From positions 1 through 45,501 of the forward strand of contig CALKDS010000003.1 of assembly GCA_938084135.1 (NCBI GenBank): a stretch of DNA of 45,501 nt. Reading direction: 5' to 3'. Position numbers and translations under genes: made by a program. Below, one piece after another: positions 9,397 to 17,998 of this stretch. The stretch is from an uncultured Flavobacteriales bacterium (GTDB lineage: Bacteria; Bacteroidota; Bacteroidia; Flavobacteriales; Schleiferiaceae). Each line of letters opens with the position of its first letter. Position 1 is the first letter of the stretch. The notes below the pieces were generated by a model. The model was not told the origin of the DNA, searched no databases, and saw only the letters and a program-made list of their open reading frames with translations.

Positions 9397-11193
9397 TCAA
9401 TCGTTTAACTTAAGCACTGCCAAAAATGCATCTTGAGGAATTTCTACATTCCCTAGTTGTCTCATTCTTTTCTTCCCTTTTTTCTGTTTTTCTAACAACT
9501 TCCGCTTACGACTAATATCTCCTCCATAACATTTAGCCGTAACGTCTTTTCTTAAGGCACTTAAAGTTTCTCGTGCAATAATTTTAGCTCCAATTGCCGC
9601 TTGAATTGCGATTACAAATTGCTGTCGAGGAATTAATTCCTTCAATTTTTCACAAAGGCGTTTTCCTATATTATGGCTATGGTCTTTATGAATCAATGCG
9701 CTTAGCGCATCAATTGGCTCTGCATTAAGCAAAATATCTACTTTAACCAAAGTGGATGCTTGATATCCAATGGGGTGGTAATCAAAACTTGCATAGCCCT
9801 TACTAATCGTTTTCAACCGATCATAAAAATCAAAAACTATCTCTGCTAAAGGCATATCAAACGATAATTCTACTCGATCAGTAGTTAGATATGATTGACC
9901 TGTGATAACTCCTCTTTTATCAATGCAAAGGCTCATTACTCCGCCTACAAATTCAGATTTTGTAATTATCTGTGCCTTTATAAATGGTTCCTCAATACGA
10001 TCTAAGATCGAAGGGTCAGGATAGTCTGATGGGTTTGTAACAAAAAACATCGAATCAGGGCTTGACTTTTTAAACGCATGATATGATACATTGGGGACAG
10101 TAGTAATTACTGTCATATTAAATTCACGCTCTAGACGCTCTTGAATAATCTCAAGATGAAGCATCCCTAAAAAACCGCAACGAAATCCAAAACCTAGCGC
10201 AGCGGAGGTCTCTGCTTCAAATGATAATGACGCATCATTTAATCTCAATTTTTCTAAGGATGTTCTAAGCTCTTCAAACTCCTCAGTTTCTACTGGATAT
10301 ATTCCTGCAAAAACCATTGGCTTTACGTCTTCAAACCCAGAAAGAGCAATCTCTGCAGGGTTCTCTACTGTTGTTATTGTATCACCCACTTTTACCTCTT
10401 TGGCATCTTTTATGCCAGAAATAATATATCCGACATCTCCAGCTAAAAGTTCATTCTTCGGATCTTTATTTAAACGCAAAATGCCAATTTCATCGGCCTC
10501 ATAAGTTTTTCCAGTAGCCATAAACTTGACTTTTTCTCCTTTTCTTATTTTACCATTAGTGACTCGAAATATCGCCTCAATTCCTCTAAAAGGATTAAAT
10601 GTCGAATCAAATATAACAGCCTGTAAAGGAGCATTGAGATCCCCCGAAGGAGCAGGGATACGTTTTAGTATAGCTTCTAATAACTCGGGTATCCCTGTTC
10701 CTGTTTTTGCAGAAACACTTAAAATATCATCTCTTTTACATCCAATTAATTCTATTATTTGATCTGCGACATCTTCAGGGTTTGCGCTGGGCAAATCGAT
10801 TTTATTCATTATTGGAATAATCTCTAGATCATGTTCTATTGCTAGATACAAATTGGAAATAGTTTGTGCCTGAATTCCTTGAGCCGCATCCACAATCAAT
10901 AATGCTCCCTCACAGGCAGAAATTGATCGACTTACCTCATAACTAAAATCAACATGGCCAGGAGTATCTATCAAATTAAATCGATATGGTTGATCGTCAT
11001 GAATATAATCCATCTGTATGGCATGACTCTTTATTGTTATCCCTCTCTCTCTCTCTAAATCCATGTTATCGAGCAATTGATTTTTTTGCTCCCTTGCACT
11101 TACAGTTTGAGTCACCTCCATTAGTCTGTCGGCCAGAGTACTTTTACCATGGTCAATATGAGCTATAATGCAAAAATTCCGAATATCTTTCAT
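9397..11193 (-). CDS. lepA: Elongation factor 4 (LepA)
   Basis: LepA is a ribosome-associated translational GTPase involved in back-translocation or biogenesis of the small subunit. The track start (TTG 11208) adds five residues; the ATG at 11193 gives [19 protein letters not shown], matching family N-termini, and is preferred. GTPase motifs are [21 protein letters not shown] and MNKIDLP. The signature LepA C-terminal domain is visible in [23 protein letters not shown]. The corrected length of 598 residues is normal. It is divergent from parB across an 80-nt region containing an inverted repeat. Confidence 0.97.
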   Translation of the reverse strand: MKDIRNFCIIAHIDHGKSTLADRLMEVTQTVSAREQKNQLLDNMDLERERGITIKSHAIQMDYIHDDQPYRFNLIDTPGHVDFSYEVSRSISACEGALLIVDAAQGIQAQTISNLYLAIEHDLEIIPIMNKIDLPSANPEDVADQIIELIGCKRDDILSVSAKTGTGIPELLEAILKRIPAPSGDLNAPLQAVIFDSTFNPFRGIEAIFRVTNGKIRKGEKVKFMATGKTYEADEIGILRLNKDPKNELLAGDVGYIISGIKDAKEVKVGDTITTVENPAEIALSGFEDVKPMVFAGIYPVETEEFEELRTSLEKLRLNDASLSFEAETSAALGFGFRCGFLGMLHLEIIQERLEREFNMTVITTVPNVSYHAFKKSSPDSMFFVTNPSDYPDPSILDRIEEPFIKAQIITKSEFVGGVMSLCIDKRGVITGQSYLTTDRVELSFDMPLAEIVFDFYDRLKTISKGYASFDYHPIGYQASTLVKVDILLNAEPIDALSALIHKDHSHNIGKRLCEKLKELIPRQQFVIAIQAAIGAKIIARETLSALRKDVTAKCYGGDISRKRKLLEKQKKGKKRMRQLGNVEIPQDAFLAVLKLND

Positions 11194-11205
11194 AGTTCCT
11201 GGCCG

Positions 11206-11233
11206 CAAAGGTAAGCTTTGGTTGCATGTTCAA
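11206..11233 (-). promoter_or_regulatory. Putative lepA promoter
   Basis: On the minus strand TTTG (TTG at 11233-11231) is followed after 17 nt by TACCTTTG (11213-11206), a perfect TAnnTTTG. The spacing is slightly short. The -33 lies inside the left arm of the inverted repeat at 11225-11276. Confidence 0.5.
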
Positions 11234-11276
11234 AATATCAAAATTATATGTCTATTAATTCCGATATTTGAACATG
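11225..11276. repeat. Inverted repeat spanning the lepA/parB intergenic region
   Basis: CATGTTCAAAATATC (11225-11239) and GATATTTGAACATG (11263-11276) are reverse complements apart from one extra A in the left arm, separated by 23 nt. The right arm ends on the parB ATG and the left arm covers the likely lepA -33 element. It does not match the parS consensus. A shared operator or an mRNA hairpin occluding the parB start are both possible. Confidence 0.65.
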
Positions 11277-12137
11277 TCTTCATCTAAACGTCCAGCTATG
11301 GGCCGCGGACTCTCCGCACTTTTAAAATCAGAAACTAATAACGTTCAAGAAGAGCTGTCTTCAGAAGCAATTATTTCTGAAACGTTTGAATTAGCAATTG
11401 ATAAAATTGAACCTAATCCCTCGCAACCTCGTAGCAATTTTGAAAATAATCCTCTTCATGACTTAGCTATTTCTATCAAATCCCTAGGGATTATTCAGCC
11501 CATAACTGTAAGAAGTGTTAAGCATGATAAATATCAAATTATATCCGGAGAACGTAGGTATAGAGCCGCTAAGATTGTGGGTCTTAAATCCATTCCAGTT
11601 TTTGTTCGTTTAGCTGATGACCAAGAAATTCTCGAGATGGCTTTGGTAGAAAATATTCAAAGGCAAGATCTGGATCCTATGGAAATAGCTATTTCCTACA
11701 ATAGATTAATTGAGGATTGTAATCTCACTCAACAACAAGTTTCTGAAAGGGTTGGGAAAAATAGATCTACAGTCGCTAACTACATTGGTCTTCTCAAGCT
11801 TTCTCCACTTGTTCAAGCTGGTTTGCGTGATAGAGATATTTCTATGGGACATGCTCGTGCCCTTGTTGGGCTCTCCGAAAGTTCTGAAAGCGATATGCTT
11901 TATCACCGATGCATAAAAGGCTCATGGAGCGTGCGACAATTAGAGACGGCAGTTAGAGCTATTGGCAAAGGGATAAAATCTCCTATCCTGACTGAGGATG
12001 CTCAAGCAGCAAATGTTTTTAGTAATAAAACTGGGCTTGCTTCCAAGGTGATTATCAAACCAAATGGAGAAGGTCAAGTAATACTAAATTTTAAAGGCCC
12101 CGAAGAATTAACAAATGCCTTGAACAGGATACGTTAA
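11274..12137 (+). CDS. parB: Chromosome-partitioning protein ParB
   Basis: ParB is a CTPase-type DNA-binding clamp that loads at parS and spreads to organise and segregate the origin region. The ATG at 11274 is chosen over the track TTG at 11268; it gives MSSSKRPAMGRGLSALL, a typical N-terminus that binds ParA. The ParB/sulfiredoxin nucleotide domain carries ISGERRYRAA and ENIQRQDLDPMEIA, followed by the helix-turn-helix region VSERVGKNRSTVANYIGLLKL and a C-terminal dimerisation segment. At 287 residues it is full length. Unusually for the phylum, parA is not adjacent: the neighbours are divergent lepA and a convergent peptidase gene 24 nt away. Confidence 0.96.
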   Translation: MSSSKRPAMGRGLSALLKSETNNVQEELSSEAIISETFELAIDKIEPNPSQPRSNFENNPLHDLAISIKSLGIIQPITVRSVKHDKYQIISGERRYRAAKIVGLKSIPVFVRLADDQEILEMALVENIQRQDLDPMEIAISYNRLIEDCNLTQQQVSERVGKNRSTVANYIGLLKLSPLVQAGLRDRDISMGHARALVGLSESSESDMLYHRCIKGSWSVRQLETAVRAIGKGIKSPILTEDAQAANVFSNKTGLASKVIIKPNGEGQVILNFKGPEELTNALNRIR

Positions 12138-12161
12138 GGATTTAATAATATTTTTTTCTTA

Positions 12162-14300
12162 TCAACGCAATATCATTTCATCGATTAAATGCTTTGCTCC
12201 TGCATATTTGTCGATCATAAATAAAACATAACGGATATCTACACTAATGGTGCGTTGAAGCCTATCCTCAAAAAATATATCTCCTGACATAGCTTCCCAG
12301 TTTCCATCAAATGCAACGCCAATCAATTCTCCTTTAGCATTTATTAACGGAGACCCTGAGTTTCCGCCAGTAATATCATTAGCCGAAATAAGTCCAACGG
12401 GTAAGTCTCCATTTTTATCTGCATATTGACCATAATCTCTGGCCTTATGTAGTTCTTTAAGTTTTTGAGGGACGAGAAACTCTGGATTCTCAGAGTCTTC
12501 CTTTTCCATTACGCCATCAAGAGTTGTATAATAATTATAAGTTATCCCGTCTTTAGGCTCATAGGAAGCAACCTTTCCATAAGTCATTCTCATTGTACTG
12601 TTTGCGTCTGCAGACCAATCCTCATCTGGTAGCATTTCACGAACACCCGCTGTCCATAATCGGTATCCCTTTTCTTTTTTTGAAGCAATATCGGGGTTCA
12701 TAGAACCAAAATAGGATTTCCTGAAATCTTTGACAATTTTAGTCAATGGATCCTGAGCAAGGATAGCACTATCTGGGTTTGCCAAAAACGCATTAAATCG
12801 ATCTTCTGACATGAAAATGGAAGTTTTATAAATACGATCTGCATAGGCCTCAAAAGAACTATCAGATTTTAATACCTCCTTTAAGAATTGAGGTTGTTGA
12901 TCTTCAGCAATATTTTTTGAGTACATCTCAAACAATACAGTCATCAGCTCTCTGTCGCATTCTGCATGAAATTCGGAAAAATGAGCTTTTGACCCATCCA
13001 TTATTCTCGGACGAATTCTTTCCATCATTTTGGGATTTTGAATTACCCGCTCCAAACCAGACACAGCCCTGTAAGCAAATGAAGCAGCAGAAGAGCCATT
13101 ATATAAGGCCTCGATCAAATAAACTTTATTTTTTACAGTTGAATTTGTGCCAGCATAGTAATCTTTGATATAATCAAGCGTTTGACCATATTTAGCTTTT
13201 CGTTTTTTATCTTTTGAAATCCAACTGGAAAATTTTGTCTCTAAATCAATTTTTTTGCCAAAAACGTTATTGTTGATCAATTGCTCTGTTTGGCCAATAT
13301 AATATTTCCAATAATTCGCTGTTTGGGCATAGGAAGAAGCCAACATGATCTTTGTAGCAGGGTCAGCATTCATATGCTTTCTCATAACTGCTAATTTTGC
13401 ATCACGCACTTCAACGACAGAAGGATTGTAGATCTCAATAGCCTGCTTTACACCCCAGCTTGAAAGATAACGATCAGTGCTACCCGGATATCCCCATACC
13501 ATTGCAAAGTCTCCCTCCTCTACGCCTTTTAAGCTTACGGGTAAAGAATGCTTAGGCTTCAGCGGAATATTCTCTTCATCATAATCTGAGCCCGAGCCAT
13601 CTTTACTTGAGTATACCCGGAATATAGAAAAATCTCCAGTTTGACGAGGCCACATCCAATTATCGGTATCTCCTCCGTATTTTCCAACACTACTGGGTGG
13701 AGCACCCACTAAGCGTACATCACTAAATTTTTGGTAAACGAATAAATAAAATTCATTGCCGTGATAAAAAGATTCAACAGCAGCATCAAACTCCGTGTTG
13801 TCTATAGCTTTTTTTGTTAGTCTTTTTGAAACTTCAGATATAGCAGAAGCTCTCTCACGTTCAGACATTGCATCACTCAAGGCTTTATTTACTTCTTTAG
13901 AGACATCATCTATTCTTACTAAAAAATTTACAAAAAGACCTGGGTTAGGTTTTTCATCTGAACGCGTCATTGCCCAAAAACCATCCTCTAAATAGTTATT
14001 TTCTAGAGTGGAATGTTTTTGAATTGCATCATAGCCACAATGGTGGTTTGTTAAAATAAGTCCTTGTGTTGAAATAACTTCACCGGTACAAAAGCCTCCA
14101 AAAGAGACAATAGCGTCTTTAAGCGAGCCGTTATTTACATCATATAAGTCCTTTGCAGAAAGCTTTAGCCCTGCTTTTTTCATTCCTTTATAATTGAGTT
14201 TTTTCATTAATAGAGGAATCCACATGCCCTCTCCGGCATTAACAGAATTTGGCAGAATAAATAAAACTGCCAGAAGAAGAAGAAGAATTATTTTTTTCAT
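12162..14300 (-). CDS. S46 family dipeptidyl-peptidase, DPP7-like
   Basis: S46 peptidases are periplasmic serine exopeptidases that remove dipeptides from peptides, a nutrient-acquisition trait of Bacteroidota. A signal peptide (MKKIILLLLLAVLFILPNSVNA) leads a 712-residue protein. The catalytic His lies in LTNHHCGYDA, an Asp candidate in TGDFSIFR (about 223), and Ser648 in TGGNSGSP. The specificity segment reads FDGNWEAMSGD; DPP7-type enzymes have Gly at this place whereas DPP11 enzymes, which prefer acidic P1 residues, carry Arg (FDRNWE). A preference for hydrophobic P1 residues is therefore inferred. It appears monocistronic, converging with parB. Confidence 0.92.
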   Translation of the reverse strand: MKKIILLLLLAVLFILPNSVNAGEGMWIPLLMKKLNYKGMKKAGLKLSAKDLYDVNNGSLKDAIVSFGGFCTGEVISTQGLILTNHHCGYDAIQKHSTLENNYLEDGFWAMTRSDEKPNPGLFVNFLVRIDDVSKEVNKALSDAMSERERASAISEVSKRLTKKAIDNTEFDAAVESFYHGNEFYLFVYQKFSDVRLVGAPPSSVGKYGGDTDNWMWPRQTGDFSIFRVYSSKDGSGSDYDEENIPLKPKHSLPVSLKGVEEGDFAMVWGYPGSTDRYLSSWGVKQAIEIYNPSVVEVRDAKLAVMRKHMNADPATKIMLASSYAQTANYWKYYIGQTEQLINNNVFGKKIDLETKFSSWISKDKKRKAKYGQTLDYIKDYYAGTNSTVKNKVYLIEALYNGSSAASFAYRAVSGLERVIQNPKMMERIRPRIMDGSKAHFSEFHAECDRELMTVLFEMYSKNIAEDQQPQFLKEVLKSDSSFEAYADRIYKTSIFMSEDRFNAFLANPDSAILAQDPLTKIVKDFRKSYFGSMNPDIASKKEKGYRLWTAGVREMLPDEDWSADANSTMRMTYGKVASYEPKDGITYNYYTTLDGVMEKEDSENPEFLVPQKLKELHKARDYGQYADKNGDLPVGLISANDITGGNSGSPLINAKGELIGVAFDGNWEAMSGDIFFEDRLQRTISVDIRYVLFMIDKYAGAKHLIDEMILR

Positions 14301-14383
14301 AGAAACACGAAGATAAGAAGGAGAGAATAAAAATTGTTTACTTAAAATTTCAATTCGTTAACTAATAGAAATATTCTTACGTA

Positions 14384-15169
14384 CTATAATTTTCGATGAA
14401 TACTGTCCCAAAAAGTCAATCTAGCCCTTAAAGCCTCAATACTAACATCTTCAACCTCTTGCCATTTTTGATTATCATTTTTACAGAGGTTATGTATCAT
14501 TTTTAAAGCCATTGGGCCATGCTCATCACCATCAAGCTCAATATGGCGGTCTAGATAGTATACAAATGCTGAAAGTTCCGAAGGGTGATCCTTGTAAAGC
14601 TTTTTTACAAGTGAAGTAAACATATCCGGGATTAAATCCTCTCTACCAAAAGTAAATGCTGCAGCAATCTCATGTGTTTTGCCACGGTTGATGATTTTCT
14701 GAGTGCTTCGAATAAAATTTAGACAATCTTCATCAGCCTCTGAAATATTAAAACGTACAATTTCTTTCTGTTTAAACCCTTCCTCTAATTTTTGAACAAA
14801 TTTTATTATTGGACGGGTCTCAGCTCCAGCTTGCCTCATAGCGTCTAGATAGAGTTCATAGTGACTTGCAGGATTGCCATTTAAATCGACATCACTTTCC
14901 TCAGCACATACAATTTCATTTATCAGCTTTCGGGAGGCTCGATCCTTCGTTGGTATCCATGCCGAATCTGTACTGGTCAAATTACGCTGAAGAGTCTTTA
15001 ACAAGCTCATAAAATCCCATACTGCGTAAATATGATTTTCCATAAAAACCCGTACTTCCACCAATGATTTCATTGATGAATAAAGAGGGTGATTTAAAAT
15101 TTCCTTACGCAATGGATCAATATGCCGATTGAGGCTAATTAATCTAAAGTCCGTATTAATGCCCTCCAT
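14384..15169 (-). CDS. DUF3050 protein, heme-oxygenase-like fold
   Basis: This 261-residue soluble protein matches my recollection of the DUF3050 family: HPLYSSMKSLVEVRVFMENHIYAVWDFMSLL region, LINEIVCAEESD, HEIAAAFTFGREDLIPDMF and RHIELDGDEHGP. Conserved Glu and His residues are spread over these helices (ENH, EES, HE, RHIE, DEHGP), a pattern resembling metal ligands of heme-oxygenase-like oxidases; that is inference and no activity is assigned. Its ATG directly follows the DUF2480 stop (TAAATG), so it is the last gene of the sufS-led operon. A link to Fe-S or iron metabolism is suggested only by context. Confidence 0.82.
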   Translation of the reverse strand: MEGINTDFRLISLNRHIDPLRKEILNHPLYSSMKSLVEVRVFMENHIYAVWDFMSLLKTLQRNLTSTDSAWIPTKDRASRKLINEIVCAEESDVDLNGNPASHYELYLDAMRQAGAETRPIIKFVQKLEEGFKQKEIVRFNISEADEDCLNFIRSTQKIINRGKTHEIAAAFTFGREDLIPDMFTSLVKKLYKDHPSELSAFVYYLDRHIELDGDEHGPMALKMIHNLCKNDNQKWQEVEDVSIEALRARLTFWDSIHRKL

Positions 15170-15676
15170 TTATTTCTTGTTTAAATGTATTAATACATTG
15201 CTACACGCCTCTCCGTACATAAGTTTCTGCGCACTTAAACTTAGATGCATTGCAGCTTGAACATATGCTGAGTCCGGTACAGGGTATTGACCACACCCTT
15301 TGAGCAAAACTTTTTTATCAGCAAAATCTGCCCAATTCATACCAGCTAATCGCTGTGAATAATATGCCTGCAAGGCATCAGAATTTCTCCCAGCAGTTAT
15401 GTAAAGAGCCTCTTTTGCAATAGAGCTTGAAGCCATCGGCCATATCCATTGCGGTAAAATTGCATCGACTGAGCAATAAAATGCAACTACCTGATCTCTA
15501 AACTCTTCGGGATTTATGGATTTGAAAAATTCCCTGCAGATATTCTCCCTCATTACGCCATCCGCAACTAACGGTGCCAAATCAAATTCCGTAACACCTG
15601 CGGGGGGGAAATAATCTTCAAGATCAAACACAACAAGAGAAGTTGACTCAGCAACTCGATTTCTGATTTCATTCAT
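15170..15676 (-). CDS. DUF2480 family protein
   Basis: The 168-residue cytosolic protein has the DUF2480 pattern: NRVAESTSLVVFDLEDYFP at the N-terminus, a central FYCSVDAILPQWIW, then LKGCGQYPVPDSAY and a C-terminal LMYGEACSNVLIHLNKK. Conserved cysteines (CS, GCG, EAC) are notable in a SUF context and could bind metal or be reactive, but the function is unknown. It sits between the mvaS remnant (11 nt upstream) and DUF3050 (directly adjacent), an order recurrent in Bacteroidota SUF loci as far as I recall. Confidence 0.85.
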   Translation of the reverse strand: MNEIRNRVAESTSLVVFDLEDYFPPAGVTEFDLAPLVADGVMRENICREFFKSINPEEFRDQVVAFYCSVDAILPQWIWPMASSSIAKEALYITAGRNSDALQAYYSQRLAGMNWADFADKKVLLKGCGQYPVPDSAYVQAAMHLSLSAQKLMYGEACSNVLIHLNKK

Positions 15677-15687
15677 TTTTATTGACT

Positions 15688-15879
15688 TTATTCTATCTCA
15701 TAATTTCGATAACCGAGCTTTACATCTTCATCAACATCACATACAGACGTAGATACAGGACCTAGGTCATATTTTAATTTGTCAATTTCAATACCGCGGG
15801 CCTCTGCCAAATCCTCAACTGGGAGAAATAAAGGAGGTAAAGAAAAATTCATGGCGTCAATACCACAATCAGTATTCAC
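15688..15879 (-). pseudogene. Remnant of hydroxymethylglutaryl-CoA synthase (mvaS)
   Basis: The 63-codon frame starts with GTG overlapping the previous stop (GTGA). It encodes GIDAMNFSLPPLFLPVEDL, AEARGIEIDKLKYDLG and SVCDVDEDV, which closely resemble the first 50 or so residues of HMG-CoA synthases (GIDA.NF, DLAEARG..., DEDV). It then passes directly to KLGYRNYEIE and a stop. Normal enzymes have about 400 or more residues with the catalytic Cys near 110, so almost the whole catalytic body is absent. The simplest reading is an in-frame deletion that kept start and stop; the last 10 residues may be the old C-terminus. A short expressed peptide cannot be excluded. The gene would otherwise condense acetyl-CoA and acetoacetyl-CoA in the mevalonate pathway. 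Confidence 0.72.
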
Positions 15880-16211
15880 AGCATACCCAATTCTAAACGC
15901 GCTGCCTCACTCATCATATCTTTTGTCCATGGTGGGTCAAATGTTATTTCCACTTCAACTTCTTTTGCTTCAGGAATTGTTCTAACTTTTTCTTTTACCT
16001 CTAAAGGCAGCGATTCGGCAACAGGGCAATTTGGAGAAGTAAGAGTCATGAGAATATGGATATCAGCATCTTCACTCACTTGAACATCATAAATGAGGCC
16101 GAGTTCATATATGTCTACGGGTATTTCTGGATCAAAAATTGAACGAAGAACTTCCACAGATTTCTCCCCCAATATTTGCATTTGATCATCATTCATTTCT
16201 TCATTTTTCAT
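15876..16211 (-). CDS. MIP18/DUF59 family Fe-S assembly protein, SufT-like
   Basis: The 111-residue protein is a single DUF59 domain, with SIFDPEIPVDIYELGLIYDV, the conserved Cys in TLTSPNCPVAESL and the C-terminal FDPPWTKDMMSEAARLELG. DUF59 proteins (SufT, PaaD, MIP18) act in maturation or delivery of Fe-S clusters. Position after sufE with an ATGA overlap makes a SUF accessory role likely. Its stop overlaps the GTG of the mvaS remnant. Confidence 0.92.
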   Translation of the reverse strand: MKNEEMNDDQMQILGEKSVEVLRSIFDPEIPVDIYELGLIYDVQVSEDADIHILMTLTSPNCPVAESLPLEVKEKVRTIPEAKEVEVEITFDPPWTKDMMSEAARLELGML

Positions 16212-16633
16212 TTCGTTTTTCCCTGAAATGCAACGCCATAAAGACGTATTTGTTTTACCATACTGACTAGACCATTTGCCCGAGAAGGAGAAAGGTGCGT
16301 AGTTAATCCTATTTTCTCTAAAAAATTAAATTCATAAGAAGCGATTTTTTCAGGCTTTTGACCCTGCACAACACGCAACAATAAAGCTATCATTCCCCTG
16401 GTAATTATTGCGTCAGAATCAGCTTCAAAAAGAATCCCGTTTTCAGTTAGTTTGGCATTTAACCACACTTGACTTTGACAACCCTTAATTTGATTTTCGG
16501 AAGTCTTGTTTTCAGGAATCATTTGTTCCAATTCTTTACCTAAAGAAATAAGATGCGTGTATTTATCCATCCAATCATCAAAAAATGAAAATTCTTCAAT
16601 TATATCCTCCTCACGGTCAATAATCGTCTCCAT
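16208..16633 (-). CDS. sufE: Sulfur acceptor protein SufE
   Basis: SufE takes persulfide sulfur from SufS and hands it to the SufBCD scaffold. The 141-residue protein contains the sulfur-accepting Cys52 in KGCQSQVWLNA and the family helix region SDAIITRGMIALLLRVV, later LTTHLSPSRANGL. It overlaps the sufS stop by 1 nt (TGATG) and the DUF59 start by 4 nt, so translation is probably coupled across all three genes. Confidence 0.96.
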   Translation of the reverse strand: METIIDREEDIIEEFSFFDDWMDKYTHLISLGKELEQMIPENKTSENQIKGCQSQVWLNAKLTENGILFEADSDAIITRGMIALLLRVVQGQKPEKIASYEFNFLEKIGLTTHLSPSRANGLVSMVKQIRLYGVAFQGKTK

Positions 16634-17844
16634 CAGTTGAGAAGTGAAATTGTTTTCTCAAGTGCTACAATAAACATATCTATATCTTCCTTAGAGGTAT
16701 AAGCCGCAAGACTAATTCGGACTGTTCCTGGTATTTTCAATGATGTCATTATTGGCTGAGCACAATGGTGTCCAGTTCGCACAGCTATACCCATTTGATC
16801 TAAAAGAACTCCAACATCATAGGGATGAGATCCTTTTATGCCAAAAGAAATTACTGCCGCCCTTTCTTTTGCAGTGCCATAAAATATAACATCTGGAATT
16901 TCAGCAAGTAATCCTGTCGCATATGATAAGAGGTTATCTTCATGCATTCTAATATTTTCAATCCCAATATCCTCAATCCATTTAAGGGCTGCACCCCAAC
17001 CAATTACTCCTTCTATATTGGGTGTTCCGGCTTCAAACTTGTGAGGCAGGCCGGCATAAGTGCTTTCCTTTAATTTGACCTCAGCGATCATTTCCCCACC
17101 TCCTTGATATGGCGGTAATTTTTCCAACCACTCCGATTTGCCATACAATAGTCCTATACCAGCTGGCCCATACATCTTATGAGCAGATCCCGCGTAAAAA
17201 TCAACATCTAACTCTTGAACATTAATAGCCGTATGAGGAAATGCCTGTGCTCCATCGATAAAAACACATGCTCCCACTGTATGGGCTGCAGATATTATTT
17301 TTTTAACTGGATTAACTGTCCCTAGAGCATTGCTAATATGATTAAATGCGACAATTTTCGTTTTGGGGTTAATTAAAGAATCGAGCATTGATATATCTAA
17401 CTCCCCACTTTGAAGCATGGGTATAAAAGTCAACTTTGCTCCGCTGACTTGAGCAAGCATTTGCCATGGCACGAGATTACTATGATGCTCCAGTTCACTG
17501 ACGAGTATTTCATCTCCAGGATTTAGTAATGATCTAAAGCCATGAGCGACTAGATTTACCGAATCTGTTGTGCCCTTAGTGAAAATAATTTCATGCTCAT
17601 GAGCAGCATTAATGTACCGATGCAAGCTGGAGCGAACAGCTTCAAAGGAGTCTGTAGCTCTCTCGCTCAAAGAATGAACGCCTCTATGAACATTGCTATT
17701 AGAAGATTTATAGTATTCTACCATCGTATCTATAACAACTTGAGGTTTTTGGGTAGTCGCCGCACTGTCTAAATAAACCAAAGGTTTTCCATTGATTTTT
17801 TGATTCAAGATTGGAAAATCATGTTTTAGATTCAGTTGTTTCAT
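16633..17844 (-). CDS. sufS: Cysteine desulfurase SufS
   Basis: This PLP enzyme converts cysteine to alanine and a protein-bound persulfide for Fe-S assembly. In the 403-residue sequence the PLP lysine is K223 in GSAHKMYGP, and the active-site cysteine is C361 in RTGHHCAQP. The N-terminus (YLDSAATTQKP) and SELEHHSNLVPWQ are typical of group II (SufS/Csd) enzymes. It heads the operon sufS-sufE-DUF59-mvaS remnant-DUF2480-DUF3050. sufBCD are not in the window. An inverted repeat in the divergent region upstream suggests shared control with the 3-hydroxyanthranilate dioxygenase/regulator pair. Confidence 0.96.
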   Translation of the reverse strand: MKQLNLKHDFPILNQKINGKPLVYLDSAATTQKPQVVIDTMVEYYKSSNSNVHRGVHSLSERATDSFEAVRSSLHRYINAAHEHEIIFTKGTTDSVNLVAHGFRSLLNPGDEILVSELEHHSNLVPWQMLAQVSGAKLTFIPMLQSGELDISMLDSLINPKTKIVAFNHISNALGTVNPVKKIISAAHTVGACVFIDGAQAFPHTAINVQELDVDFYAGSAHKMYGPAGIGLLYGKSEWLEKLPPYQGGGEMIAEVKLKESTYAGLPHKFEAGTPNIEGVIGWGAALKWIEDIGIENIRMHEDNLLSYATGLLAEIPDVIFYGTAKERAAVISFGIKGSHPYDVGVLLDQMGIAVRTGHHCAQPIMTSLKIPGTVRISLAAYTSKEDIDMFIVALEKTISLLN

Positions 17845-17884
17845 TGACTAAAATGATAAATGTTATTACAAAAATCCGAAATTA

Positions 17885-17902
17885 AAAGGGAAGAATCCCT
17901 TT
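17885..17902. promoter_or_regulatory. Inverted repeat in the sufS / 3-HAO intergenic region (candidate operator)
   Basis: AAAGGGA and TCCCTTT form 7-bp perfect arms around AGAA. On the minus strand it lies between TTTG (17910-17907) and TAATTTCG (17884-17877), a near match to TAnnTTTG, so it would occupy the spacer of a plausible sufS promoter. The divergent operon encodes a DtxR/MntR-like regulator, the obvious candidate to bind it. A small RNA hairpin is the alternative. Confidence 0.45.
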
Positions 17903-17998
17903 ATTACAAACAAAAAAAAATAATTATTGTTTCCATACCCGCAAGTCAAATAAATTATCAATCCCCTAAAATCAAAATTCATTATTTATCTTTAATGG

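Noticed and set aside
12917-13168. 83-residue plus-strand ORF inside the S46 peptidase gene.
   Set aside because: It lies wholly antisense to a clear coding sequence and has no recognisable features; treated as a shadow.
15688-15879. A novel 63-residue small protein between DUF59 and DUF2480.
   Set aside because: Its first ~50 residues read as the N-terminus of HMG-CoA synthase at that enzyme's usual operon position, so a remnant explains it better, though expression is not excluded.
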